Source of the DNA: Kappaphycus alvarezii
Lineage: Eukaryota > Rhodophyta > Florideophyceae > Gigartinales > Solieriaceae
Length of the DNA stretch: 64,000 nt
Assembly: GCA_002205965.3 (NCBI GenBank)
Contig: NADL03000699.1
Coordinates: 2,701,529 to 2,765,528 of the forward strand
Reading direction: 5' to 3'
Within the stretch, counting starts at the first letter, position 1. Each line of letters starts with the position of its first letter. A program made the translations under genes and the position numbers. Below are positions 1 through 10,959 of this stretch, in pieces. The notes beneath the pieces are model-generated. The model saw nothing but the letters and a program-made list of their open reading frames with translations, ran no database searches and was not told the DNA's origin.

Positions 1-3000
1 GTCCCTACACCCCTGAAAAAGGACAACTCAATTCAAAAGAAATACTAGAAATGCATCCAACATCCAACGCCTTCTCTACCTGATCGTCGATCGCCAAAGG
101 AAGATTGAGCGACATAATTGATTATTTATACAGCAAGTGGGCCTTGACCGAGAAACTGCCCATTGTTGTCAGTATCAAGATGCTTAAGACTAGTTTCAGT
201 TTCACCGTATTCGATAACACCATTGCTCGCAAGGGTCACATGAGCACGCCACTACGAAACCTATTGCTTTCAAGATCATGCCTTTGAAATGTGTGTCAAC
301 TCCAACGACGTGTCATACTATGTCCAGTATCTAATTTCTGGCTTCCATGACAAAGCGCTTGATATCACACGCTGGTGTTAAAAAGTTTAGGTAAGCGAGT
401 TGTGGATTGAAACTACTGAATGATGCCAAAAGGAGCCTAGGCCCATTGCTACGCAATTATTATTATAATCAAACTGTTCACCATTGCTGAGCTACTGCAC
501 TTTATCACCCAGCAATTCGACTTTGAAAAAGACAAAGATATAGTCGCGTATCGTCCCGAGCACTTTCAAATCAACATCATGACAAATGTGATGCCATCCA
601 GCTTTATAGAGAAGATGAACCGCAACCTCATACAATTCTACAAACCACCTAAATTGCTCCGTTGTTTTATAAAAATTAACATGTCAGTCTAACAGAATAG
701 GTTCTTCCACAAAAAGAAAGCAATACAAAAACTCATCCTCGTTGTTCAGGGAGACAACTCGAAACTCTAAATGATTGCTGTTTCTCTCAAACTGCCCCCC
801 TGCTCCATCAACAGGCTACCGCTTGTATTCAATGTGTGCGTTTGCTCCAACTCTAAGAACTACTCATTCCGCGCAGACGCTCTCAAAGCCCTGAGTAATT
901 GGACATGTTTGGACCTTTTGTCCATTCTCATTTTGCCTTTCATAATATTCCAAACGGCGACTTACTCCAAGTTGAACATTCTCAATCCTCTTTAGTAGCA
1001 CCCCACTAGATGCTCCCTATTCAAACCGTAGTTGTCTACAACCTGAAGGTTATTGATAATTCCCTCCATGCCTTCCCTCACCATTCGACGGCACAAACCA
1101 ACTTGTCTTAATTGCGCCAACACTGCACGCACCGCTGCAACCCATCCAAGGCTGTTTCTTCAACCTACTTTGTGGTAAGGGTGTCAAGGTTTTCATTGCT
1201 GTGTCATTAAACATGCGCATGAGTTTAAGCGCATTCAAATGTACCGCTGCAAAGTATCTAGAGTGAAATAAAATATGATTGATAGATTAATAGGGAGGGC
1301 TTCCATTTCCAAAACGTGCAGTGAGTCTGCAACGCCATGGGACAGTTGAGCAAAGACATGAAACTCTCAATGACGGCTGTCACAATGTCCATGTGATTGA
1401 TGATCAATCCATAGAAGGGTTTCTGCATGGCTTCAAATTTCCAGCAATATGTTAGTTTGCAGATTAGGAGCATAAAAGCAGCACAAATCGGTAGAGAGTG
1501 AAGCAGGCATTAACTTTTGCCCTTGATAAGTCACTCTGGAACCATTCGAAATCATTGTGAACGACAAGAAGCCGACTAAATGTTCCTCAACTGAGGCTCC
1601 TTCCCTTCTCTGAACCGTGATATTTCATTTTAAAAATAACAGATCACTTCTTCCCCTTACGAGGGCTGCTAAAAATGATTTTGACCGATGAATCATGACT
1701 GGAGATACGAAGGTCTCTACCACGGGAAAATGAATACCGGCGAAGAATGTTGTACTTGTCAAAGTCAAAGAAATGGAAACCGTGATGAATCCTTTGCTGT
1801 GTAAGAATGATTGACGCAAAGTGGAACCATTGTTTGCGTTCACGACGAAACGTATGAATCACAAAATTGCAAAGCAACGCAGTTGATGAGGCATGTGTAG
1901 CCGATATAAACTACTAATTTAACGAATAAACGACATCTCCGGGAGAAAGACTGCCAAGGATCATAAAACGTTCTTTGGATACAGTTGTTGCGCGATTGAT
2001 TCAAAGCGTGTTCAAATCTACCCCCATATGTCCTTCAACGATTATGAAAAAAATCTCGCATTTCGGTCAGCGCGCCGATTCAACCGTACCAAGGGCAAAT
2101 TCCGCAGCGCCTCAGCTAGACTATGTGGTGCAGTGTTACCACGGCCTCCTTGCTCGCATGGCGTGTCATGGCGAGGGTCTCTCTCTCAGCCCGAGTAACC
2201 TGGAATGCCTCGTATGGCATGGTGTGACGACCACCGCGTCCTGAAATAAAAGAAGACGTGTCTTTACAAGTTGTTGCAAACTAGTGCAGCGGGCTACAAT
2301 TCTGGGTCCCTGGAACGACAAGTAGACGGAATATACAGATCATAGAAATATGTAGTAAGGGAGGGTAGGAGTCTTAGATCGGTAGGAGCCATGGTTTGAG
2401 ATTGCCGTACAGATCTGTTTGTAAAAGCACTGTCCGATACTTTCTGATTTTGAGCACAAGCGGTCCAGAGTCCAGAGCATCAGGTCGCACTAATTCCAAG
2501 TTTGCCCTCTGCCGAATGTCTTATTTGTATTGTCATGAGGGAAGAACCACCTGCAAAACGCATTTTTTTTCATCCTCAAAACCACAAAAATATCTAATGA
2601 CCATGCAATGATCATGATTTCTTGCTAACCGAGTTGACTTGTATAGCCCTTTAGGCGACTTTTCGTCAGGCGTCAAATACACGTTCACCACACCTATTGA
2701 GTACACAGCGGCTGCATTGTTCCAACACAACTCAGCTTTGTCCAACATGGATGGAAATACAGTTACAATTGATCCCTGATATCCTAAGGTAGCCAGCACT
2801 GAGGTCATATGGCATTGCACACTCCGAGTCGCTCTAGCGGGTTATTCAAAATTGGCACCACCCCCAGGGTATGCCACATAACTGTGGAACCAAAACGTTC
2901 TGACGTCTCTAGGTTTAGACAACCACTGTAAACCAATCCTTTGCTTCCAATCCGCATCTATGTAAACATCAGCAGAGGCTCGCCCAGCAGAAGTTTGCCC

Positions 3001-3025
3001 ATCGTTTGCACAGCTTCCCATTCTT
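1..3025. other. No recognisable gene; AT-rich, decayed intergenic DNA
   Basis: Only short open stretches occur, on both strands. One, at about 480-690 on the plus strand, runs roughly 70 codons before a stop and then continues open to about 995; another on the minus strand lies at 1644-1877. None shows a motif I recognise. The density of stops and lack of codon signal suggest old, decayed repeat DNA, perhaps retroelement remnants, but no RT, integrase or LTR pair can be seen. Confidence 0.5.
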
Positions 3026-3043
3026 TTGTCAAACGCAAAAGGC

Positions 3044-3553
3044 ATGCAAACAAGTGAGCAAGCAGTAATGGGTTTCAAAACGCTCTACGTACTCAGCTTA
3101 GCTCACTCTTGCAAGTTTGTCGGCGTCACCTCAAACTTGCACAAACGATGGCAACGTCATCTCGAAGGCCGTGTCTCAGAGTGGACAAGGCGGTACAAGC
3201 CACGTTGCGTCGAGTCCACGCGTCAAGTTGAATGTCAAGTTGCCGATGAAGAGGCGGCGCAATTGACAATGCAACTTATGCTGCAGTATGGCGTCAACAA
3301 AGTTCGAGGCAGCTGTCTCATCACTGGGACAGATTATGAAGAATCGGACATGCCGACCATAGCTGGTTGCTTCAAGCACATGTTGAACTTGTCGGATCGG
3401 GCGGCCTGGGATATTGTGGCACATCTGTTTGGCATGAGCTGCTCTGACACCCTTTCTCCTGTTGTTGAGCATGAGTTTTCAGTGAATGAGAGTGGGGGCA
3501 CGGTGAGGCCGAGTATTTCGAAGAAGAGAGTAGGGCGTGTGGATGTCAAGTGA
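3044..3553 (+). CDS. GIY-YIG nuclease-domain protein (N-terminal part)
   Basis: The product begins with a GIY-YIG-type endonuclease domain. In order one sees LYVLSL (the GIY strand, degenerate), KFVGVT (the YIG strand, with F for Y), the conserved Arg in KRWQRH, then WTRRYKP and a helix with the catalytic-type Glu in DEEAAQLTMQLM ending in GVNKVRGS. The WT..YKP and VRG signatures match the GIY-YIG family common in algae and large DNA viruses rather than SLX1. ATG 3044 is the first in frame; ATG 3068 is an alternative just before the domain. The ORF stops at 3551, but an acidic Ser/Asp/Glu-rich sequence continues in the next frames to 4301, so the gene probably extends past this stop. Role unknown: DNA repair, recombination or a mobile-element nuclease are all possible. 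The family call is firm, the catalytic competence less so because the Tyr residues are changed. Confidence 0.75.
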   Translation: MQTSEQAVMGFKTLYVLSLAHSCKFVGVTSNLHKRWQRHLEGRVSEWTRRYKPRCVESTRQVECQVADEEAAQLTMQLMLQYGVNKVRGSCLITGTDYEESDMPTIAGCFKHMLNLSDRAAWDIVAHLFGMSCSDTLSPVVEHEFSVNESGGTVRPSISKKRVGRVDVK

Positions 3554-4301
3554 GGAACGAGCGGAGAAACGCTAGTAGTGATGATGCTCGTCGTTCAGGG
3601 GATGAAACGGGAGATAGCAGTGAGATAAGTGAGGAACTATCTCTAGAGGACGAGACATCCAGTGGAGACGCTGTCTCATACACGTATGATGAAGAACAGG
3701 GGAGGCCAGCTGCGAAATCAGCGGCACTTGTGACGAAAGTGGAGAGAATGGATATGGCAGCGAGGATATCAAGTATGACAGCGATGACGATGAATACGGA
3801 CACTTTCAAGACCTTTCTCGAGATTCTAACGCAGAGGAGGGTTATGAGGTTGATGGGGAAGAAGGCTCCACTGGAGAGAGTGAGAGTGACTCTGGAGAAG
3901 AGCACGGATATTATGGGGAGGAGGACGGCGTTTCAAGGGAGACCACAAATTTGGAATCTGAGAAAATTTCGGTTGATCATTGTTATGCACAAGACGGGTC
4001 GAATGTGGAGTTGAGTGTCCTGAGTGAGGGTTCCTTGAATGACTCGTGGAGTGATCGACGGAAAAGTAAACATGCAAAGAGCGGTCGGCGTTGTCATAGA
4101 GATGAAAGTTGTCAGAAAGAGGCCAGCAGTCATGCCAAGTATATCAACTGTCCTGTGGAGCATGACGGGGCTGAAATCTCTCAGTCACTAGCGCACGAAT
4201 TAACAGAGGACTGTGATGTGTCTGTGATTTACTACCACGAGGAGGTGACCATCAAGAAAAATAAGGTCGTTAGGAGGCACCACTATCGGCGCTACTGTTA
4301 G
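3554..4301 (+). CDS. Acidic low-complexity tail, probably the C-terminus of the GIY-YIG gene
   Basis: Two overlapping open frames follow directly on the GIY-YIG ORF. The first (3550 to about 3760) is rich in Ser, Asp and Glu (for example SSEISEELSLEDE); the second (open from 3693 to 4301) continues the same composition (KYDSDDDEYG, GESESDSGEE) and ends in a basic stretch with KKNKVVRRHHYRRYC before TAG. Each step is the shift expected from one missing base, and from ATG 3044 to 4301 the length plus two bases is an exact 420 codons. I therefore read it as a disordered acidic tail of about 250 residues with two frame breaks. A separate small gene cannot be excluded. No domain is recognisable. 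Confidence 0.5.
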
Positions 4302-4902
4302 CTCTCCTGTGATTCTCTGTTTGGTGCCGAGACCCACATCTCACCATTTGAATTCTGGTGCTGGACATATTGGGAGTAATATCCAGTGCACGCATGTATT
4401 CAAGAGTATGCAACTCGGTGATGGGCTGCGCTCAAGGGCCGGCAGCTGTCAAGACGTGCATGGTCCGCTCCAAACAGAGTTGCGCACCTCGACGCCAAGG
4501 TTAGCGAGGAGGGTCACTTGGATGAGATGCGGCACGACTCAGGACGCAGTTTGTAGAGAGAATCTTGTCAGAAAAGCCGATGCACGTACCAAAAAAACGG
4601 AGAAACAAAGGTAAACATCCTCAGCACAATACAGTACAGTACAAAACCGCAAGGAGATGGGCTGCGACAGCATCGGAAAGGGAATATCCTCAATTCCCGC
4701 TCCAGATGCCTTTCCATCTCATTCTAGTCGTTTGGCAGACGGAACAAACAGCCATTACTGGTGAGTCGACATTGACTCGTCTTCATTTCTTCAGAGCATT
4801 GCGCCGAGATTCCAAACCATCAGCAAATATCAAGTCCTCTTTTGTAGCCCAATTCCCCTTTCAACAAACCTTGCCCAACGTTTCAACCTCGGCATTTCCA
4901 CC
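4302..4902 (+). other. Intergenic; likely promoter/5' leader of the ANTH gene
   Basis: No conserved ORF. A short (ACAGT)n run lies at 4630-4643, one of the GTAC-type arrays seen elsewhere in the window. A GTGAGT...TTTCTTCAG pair at 4761-4794 resembles a splice pair, but would give a 34-nt intron, which is too short to call. Confidence 0.4.
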
Positions 4903-5858
4903 ATGTCCGACACCGCGCCAATTGTTCAAATGGAGCTTGCACACTTCCCCCCGCTCCCCCGCTCCCAGTACACACCCCCGACCCTCCGCGTCCTCCCCTC
5001 GTCACAATTGAAAAGCCCCATTTCAAGTTGCGTCGTGCAGAGTACAAGCCTCTCGTGTATAAAGCAACATCCCGCTCTCGACAATGCGCACCTGCAAACT
5101 ACGTCAACGCTCTCACTGACCTCCTCAGTGTGCAGGATGCCTCTGACGAAGAGTGTCAAATCACTGCCATCGCAGTTGCCAGTCATCTTCAAATTCGCCT
5201 CTCCTCGTCACTTTGGACCGTTCAACTCAAAACCCAAATCCTTGTCCACCATTTGCTCCGTCGCTCCCCTCTTCCTATAGCCCGTTACTTGTCCCAAACC
5301 ATGCATTACACATTTAGAAGTCGCCCACTTCAAACCCCAACTACACCGAATCGCCAGTTTATCTCAACCTACTGCACATATCTTCAGCACCGCACAGCCC
5401 TCACCGCATCTTTCGACTTTCCCCCTGAAAACGCCAGCGAATCAAACCCTCAACTCTCCAACATGTTCCAAAGCGCTTCCCTTGCAGACCTCTTCAAAAT
5501 TCTCCCCCCCGCATTTCGCGTCATTGACGCCCTCGTCACCATCGATATGCATGCCGCCGTCGATATGTCCCTTGCCGTTCCCGCATTCACAATGTTGAAG
5601 CGTGATCTTGCTATACTGTGCGTCACAATCGCGCCTGCCACATTTCGAGTTGCAGAGCTTTTCGACTTTGTCGATAACCAGGACAAAATTACGGCTTGTC
5701 GCCTTGTTAGGGTTTACACGGCGCTCGTGTGGAAAGTGAAGCGATTCGCTCTTGATAGTGTGGATATCCCTACTCGATGGCCCGGGGCATGGGCAGAGCT
5801 CCAAGCAGTTCATGGTGATGTTGCGCGGAAAGTGCGCCTTGAGGCGGGGAGGAGGTGA
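4903..5858 (+). CDS. ANTH-domain clathrin-assembly protein (AP180/CALM-like), one frame break
   Basis: Nearly the whole product is an ANTH domain, which binds PtdIns(4,5)P2 and helps assemble clathrin coats at membranes. Seen in order: YKPLVYKATS (the K-A-T of helix 2, lipid-binding region), the long helix with TVQLKTQILVHHLLRRSPLP (matching the family's V-LK-L--HRLLREG), FISTYCTYLQHRTA (matching R-YA-YL--R), then helices with LFKILPPAFRVIDALV. The ANTH frame has no ATG of its own; the only good start is ATG 4903 in the preceding frame, and joining them needs one base between 4903 and 5028, a C-homopolymer-rich stretch. With that base the length is exactly 319 codons. The protein stops right after ANTH, so the long clathrin/AP2-binding tail of animal AP180 is absent. 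A short intron is a less likely alternative. Confidence 0.82.
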
Positions 5859-6559
5859 CCGTGCGTGGGATGCGACAATGTCGCAATCCAAGATGAACCT
5901 CTACTTGTACAGTTCATCGAGGCGTGGTTCAGGGAAGGATGTTGAGATTACCAGAATAAGAGGCGGCATAACTTTCATGAGCGTTGCAAGGACGCCCACG
6001 CCGGTTACAAGTTCATCGTGACTGATAGCAATTTCGTTCTCTACCAGCTGAACACTGCGTATCGGATTCTGCTGCACGCAAGCTCTTACCGCTGCGAATA
6101 GGGACGCTAGAGTTGTGTGCTTGCTGCTCTCGCGGGAATACTTGGGTGAGTCTCTCGCCGAACACTCGAAGTAAGTGATCCTGTGCATGGACATGGAATG
6201 AATTCAGATGACCCACAGCGCTTTGTTTCCGATGCATTGCTACTGCCCCTCGCTCCAGCGCTCGCTGTGAAACCAGACCTTTACACTCGTCCTGACCGTA
6301 CCGCATGGCTTTTCGAAAGAAACTGCAATTGGACCTCAGGGTCACGTCATGCTCACGACAGCAGGATGAACCATACAGGCGCCCTGTCGGTTCAGTTTGC
6401 ATGGTTTAAATGGACTGCTCGCAACATAGCCCCCCCGTAGGAGACTCGGTTTGCGCCGTGTCATGCAAGCGCGATTGCTCATTGACGATATCCAGCAAAA
6501 CTGCTCTATAAACAATAGGCCCATATGCGCTCGGGTATAACTCAATTACACAAACGGCA
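5859..6559. other. Convergent intergenic region
   Basis: Lies between the 3' ends of the plus-strand ANTH gene and the minus-strand transporter gene. Open frames of up to 129 codons occur on both strands, but none resembles a known protein, so I see only 3' UTRs and spacer. Confidence 0.4.
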
Positions 6560-7824
6560 TCACGTATCTTTATCCTCCTTGTTACCCGTGCGATTCGCAA
6601 TGAGTGTAGCGGCAATAATCATAGCGCCGCCCGCAATACCCGTTGCCCCAAAACTTTCGCCCAAAACCAGAGCGGCTAGGGCACTTGCCCAAAGCGGCTG
6701 GGTTGCAAAGATGACGACAGCCTCACTCGGCGGGACACCCTGCTGACCCTTTGTCTGGGCCCAACCAGAGGCGGCGGATGAAAACAAACCAGTCCACAAC
6801 ACTACAGCGGCACTGACAGCGATATCGGAAACTGTCCACGCACTCTGATCGGCTGCCGAAACAGCAGACGGAACACGGTGTTGCCAGTTGGTAAACTCGG
6901 TAGCAACAGCCCAGCCAATGGAAAGAAAAGCCTGTGCAGCGATCTTGGTAGCAACCAGCGGGGTTGCAGGAAGGTCGTTGCAAAATTTGCTAAGGCGAAT
7001 AATATAGGTAGAAAAGATGATTGCGGAAAGGACCTCGAGACCATCGCCAGTCAAAGACGAGACGGTTCCATGACCCTTATCCGAGCTAAGCAAGGCGACG
7101 CCAGCAACTGCGACAAGCGAAGAGAGCCAAGTACGGGGCGAGATTTTGTCGAGACCGAAAAGACCGGAGAGGACTGGAACGATGACGGTTTGTAGCTGAT
7201 TGAGAAAGGCGGCCCTACTGGCGGAGGTGTGCTGCAGACCGAGAACCTGTGCGACATTGGCGAGGAATACAAAGAGGCCCAATTCGAGGCCGGCACGGAA
7301 AAAGGCAAAGGATTTGGGGGGTTGTGTGGAGGGGGAGTTGCGATTCAAAAAGGCGGAGAATTCGGCGTATAGGACGGGTACGTAGAATAGGGTGGAGAGT
7401 AATAGACGCTCGGTGTTGAAGACGGATGGGGCGGGGTGTGTTGGTTGGGCAAAGAGTAGACGTACCGCAGGAGCGAAGGAACCCCAACAGAAAGGCACGG
7501 TGTATAAGAGCCAGCGGGTGGGAATGGTGGTGGAGAATGGACCTAGGGGAAGAGTGAGGAGGTGGGTTTGGGTGGTGGTTTGAGGGTGGGAGGTTTGCCG
7601 TTGGAGGGGGTGGTGGCGGTGGAGGTGGAGGTGGAGGTGGGTGGTGGGGAGGGTATGGATTGTGGGGGTGAGGTGGGGATGGATGGCTTGTTTGTGGTGC
7701 GAGTGCGGGGAGGTGGGGGAGGATTGGAGGGATTTGAGCAGAGTTGAATGGGATAGTTGCGTGGTCGCTTGTGCAGGGTGGGGAGCGGGGAGAGTTTTGT
7801 GATAAAGAGTGGGTTGAGATTCAT
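6560..7824 (-). CDS. DMT-superfamily (EamA-type) membrane transporter with S/T/P-rich N-terminus, one frame break
   Basis: The 312-codon frame 7498-6560 carries two EamA repeats of about five helices each. Recognisable segments are TVPFCWGSFAPAVRLLF at the start, LGLQHTSASRAAFLNQLQTV with the following VPVLSGLFGL (the hallmark loop of repeat 1), and SEAVVIFATQPLWASALAAL plus LGESFGATGIAGGAMII (repeat 2). It ends with a basic/acidic tail. Upstream, in another frame, lies ATG 7824 followed by about 90 residues rich in Ser, Thr and Pro that resemble a transit peptide. The two frames join if one base is restored in the CCCC run near 7549, giving exactly 422 codons. No GT donor exists in the upstream segment, so an intron cannot explain the shift. 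The substrate is unknown; relatives include plastid and ER exporters of metabolites. Plastid targeting is inference. Confidence 0.85.
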
Positions 7825-8170
7825 TTGGAGGTGGGGTGGGGTTGGGTGGGGTGGAGGGAGAAGAAAATGAGACGACGGGTGGGCTTGTGAGTGTCCAGCT
7901 CTAAAAAGGTAAAAAAGGTTGACTCGTTATAGCTCCAACCGCATGCGATTGCTCATGGCCGTAACAGGGTGTCGTGGTCAATTATGGGAAAAAATGGCGA
8001 CGATTGGTGATGGGTATCGGCGATGTGAAATAAATAAACGCTTGAGGATTGTCGTCGCAGCCGCTCATTTTTCAATTAGCGCCGCCCAAAAATATCTTTT
8101 TACATTCCCAATGTTTTCACGCTGGCAAATCATGTTTACCCACCAGAGAGCTACCGCGGGAGCTACGCAG
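7825..8170. other. Short intergenic region
   Basis: Upstream of the transporter start and downstream of the beta-propeller gene, both on the minus strand. Nothing beyond probable promoter and 3' UTR sequence can be identified. Confidence 0.4.
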
Positions 8171-9747
8171 TCATACTTGAGGGCCATCATTGACCCGACC
8201 CGCTCTCCGTCTTGAAATAATAATCGCACCAACAATCCCCACCAACGCCACTGCACCAGCACCACCAGCCGCCCCGGCAATCAGCCCAACATTCACTCTC
8301 CCATCTTCCAAACTCGCACTATTCTCCCTATCCTCACCTGTACTATTGTCCCCCCACTTTCTTGTCTCACATACTCGTCTCCATTCTTCATATACACATC
8401 TCCAACATCCACCCCACTCATCCAAGCCTTGTTCAACAATGTCCCCTCATCCAGCTGCCACCCCACCACAATCACCCGCCCCTTTCCAATCACCATCTTC
8501 ATCCCGCTTGTAGGCGTCGTCATCTCTCCCTGCACCCTCTTCACCTCCCTACCATCCGCCCCATACACCACAACCACCGGTCGTTTATTCCCCAACTCCC
8601 CCTGTCCCTCCACAACTGTCCCCGTCGCCTCAACCAACACATAAACATTCCAAACTCATCCACCCCGACATCACGTCCCACCTCCGTAGCCCCTCCCTCC
8701 ACAATACTAGCCTGATCCGCAAACCCCTCCGACCCCACACTCCCGTTCCACCCAACCCCAAGCCCCTCCCTGTAAATCTGTCTCACCCTCGCATCCCTCT
8801 CCTTGTAAATACTCACATAATCCGTCTCCGCCACATAAAAACTCTCCCCATTCCTCGCCACTCCCACCCAACAAACTCATCCTCCGTCTGTGTCCGAACC
8901 TCCACCCTCCCCAACCGCTCCAAACTCGGGTACCCAAACCGATACACCACCCCATTATACATCCTCGTCACCCCACTCACCTCCTCCGACCGTCCCACCA
9001 CAACCACCTCCCCACTCCCATTCCCCCTCCCCATCTCAATCCCCATCCCCCTCACCCCCACCCCCTCCCCAAACACCTCCCCACCACACTGCCAACCACC
9101 TCACCATCCACCCCTCTCACCCTTACCACCACCGCCCCCGTCCCAGCCCCCACCCCACCCCCCCTCATACAAACTCGAACCATCACCCACCGTCCCCACA
9201 ACCACAACCTCCATTCCATCCTCACTCATCCTCACCCCTGTAAACCGATCCCCAGACACTCCACTCCCATACGTCCTCACCCAAACACGCACCCCATCCC
9301 CATCATACTTTGCAATTATCGCCCCACCCACCATCTCCCCCACCACATACAGATTCCCCTCCACATCCGCAATCATCCCACCAAACTCATCCCTGCCTCT
9401 TGACCCGAACCGTCGCGTCCACATCACATCCCCCGCCGCATCCACCTTGACAACAAACAAATCCTGCTCCCAAGACGGTCCACCTCCTCATCCACCGCAA
9501 ACGTCTGCACGTTGTCTTCAACATCCAAAGCTTCAATCACTCCACCCAGATATAAACTACCATCCGCCGCTTGCGCCACATCACGAATTTCACTGATGCT
9601 GTCAGAGGTGGACAATACGGGCAGTAGATTCCTAGTGAATGGTGTGGTGTCGTCGAGTCGGTCAAACAGGCCGGATTGTACAGCCGTGGAGGCGGAGATT
9701 ATGCACAAGGAGAGGAGGGTGTGGAGGGCGCGATGCTGTGGGTACAT
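8171..9747 (-). CDS. SBBP-repeat beta-propeller type I membrane protein, several frame breaks
   Basis: The N-terminus (ATG 9747) is a signal peptide: a basic start, then LHTLLSLCIISASTAVQS. Next come SBBP-type blades such as DVAQAADGSLYLGGVIE, FVVKVDAAGDVMWTRRFG and FGGMIADVEGNLYVVGE, then GEVVVVGRSEEV and NGESFYVAETDYVSIY. The end of the reading is a membrane helix, VGLIAGAAGGAGAVALVGIV, followed by ISRRR, which fits a single-pass protein with the propeller outside the cell. The blades are spread over changing frames: breaks lie near 9455, in the G-rich stretch 9190-9060, near 8850, 8640 and 8400. Most equal one missing base at G runs of the coding strand. The ligand and role are unknown. 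Confidence in family is high; exact boundaries between blades are not. Confidence 0.75.
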
Positions 9748-10959
9748 GGTGCGGTGGGAAACGTGGTGTCGGGTTGGACGGGTGCTTGAACACGTTGGGT
9801 AATGATGCGGTTAGTAGTGGGAAGGGAGTGGGTTGGATTTGTGAGGTGGGTTGTTTGTTTGAAAGGAATGAGGGGGGGAAGTTTGAATGGGAGTGGGTGG
9901 TTTTGAAGTGGTGGGTTACGGCCATTCGGAGGGGCGGGTGGGGGTTGAACGGTGTTGTGGTTGGAAGGGCTGCGTGCGAGGTGGTAATTTGGTTACGTGG
10001 AGGAAGGAGGGTTAATAAGGGATGCGGGGGATATGGGCGGGATGGTTATCCACGAAAGCAAGGGGTGCAGGGTTGGGGAGACGGGTGGTGGAAAGTGGTG
10101 TGGGCATTGTGTGGGGTGGTTAAGTGGGGTGAAAGGAGAGGGAGGGAGGGTGTTGTGAGGCGTGGTTTGCGCAAGGTGGGACGGGGAAGATGCGGAGTGT
10201 GGTGTTGTGTGGAGGTGGAGAGCGGTGGAGTGGATGACTTGCGTGCGGATGGATTGGTGGATTTCATGGATTGACGGGGGTGTGATTGGGGACGGTGCAA
10301 CGAGTCATGGACAGACGGTTGCGATGGGAGTGTTGTGAGAGGGTTTGGGGCGCGATGGGGCTTTTGATTGTCCAGGTGATGATGTTTGACAGATTTGTGA
10401 TGATATTGGCGCGGAGTACGGGAGTTGGGTGCGGTACGAGAGAGGAGAGGCGCCAAGATAAATTTGAAACCTGTTTGCTCGAGTTGTATTTCAAAATCAA
10501 TTGCGAGCGGACTCTGCGGCTGGGTCTGGACTGCGACACTAAGGCACTGCGGCGCGTGTTGGCGGCGTTGGTATTGAGTCTGTGCGCGCTCGATGAACCT
10601 CAGAGATGAATGCCGACTCGGTCAACGCATGTAAAACTCGGTCTAGAACGGTACTGTAAGCATGTCGGATTTGAGCATAATCTCCTACAGTACGGTTGGA
10701 CCGGTTTGACGTTGCATTTCTCTCCGACATGTCGCTGCAACCCATCTGTGCTCCCTCAACTTGCAACTGCACTGGCCATTTGAACATCGCACGCCACAAA
10801 TGCAATGATAGGCACAACGCGTACCCCTGCGTGCTGCTTTCTTCCCACAGCCCTTCCAACCGCATGGCGACGCGGGCATTTCACCCCACGACGACTCTGG
10901 CAAGCAAAAGGGACGGCCTGATTCACCAATGCAGACCGACGTTTCGATGCATTGTAAAC
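9748..10959. other. Divergent intergenic region with strong strand asymmetry
   Basis: Lies between the divergently transcribed beta-propeller and FKBP genes. From about 9780 to 10450 the plus strand is very G-rich and C-poor, which creates long but unconvincing frames (a G/W/R/V-rich one at 9639-10274 plus, and a P/S/T/H-rich one at 10046-10456 minus). Neither resembles a protein. The FKBP frame itself is open back to 10696, so part of this may be its N-terminus (see that gene). Confidence 0.4.

Noticed and set aside
3951-4301. Independent small acidic gene starting at ATG or TTG near 3951
   Set aside because: The same frame is open back to 3693 with equally acidic sequence, so a start at 3951 is arbitrary; read instead as the tail of the GIY-YIG gene.
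4761-4794. Candidate intron (GTGAGT...TTTCTTCAG) before the ANTH gene
   Set aside because: 34 nt is too short for a spliceosomal intron, and no conserved coding sequence lies on its left side.
5442-5891. A 149-codon minus-strand frame
   Set aside because: Antisense shadow of the ANTH gene, whose plus-strand motifs are clear.
8890-9243. Pro/Ser/His-rich plus-strand frame
   Set aside because: Antisense of the G-rich beta-propeller coding strand; composition alone explains it.
9639-10274. A 211-codon plus-strand frame rich in Gly, Trp, Arg and Val
   Set aside because: It follows from the extreme G-richness of this strand, overlaps the start of the beta-propeller gene on the other strand and resembles no protein.
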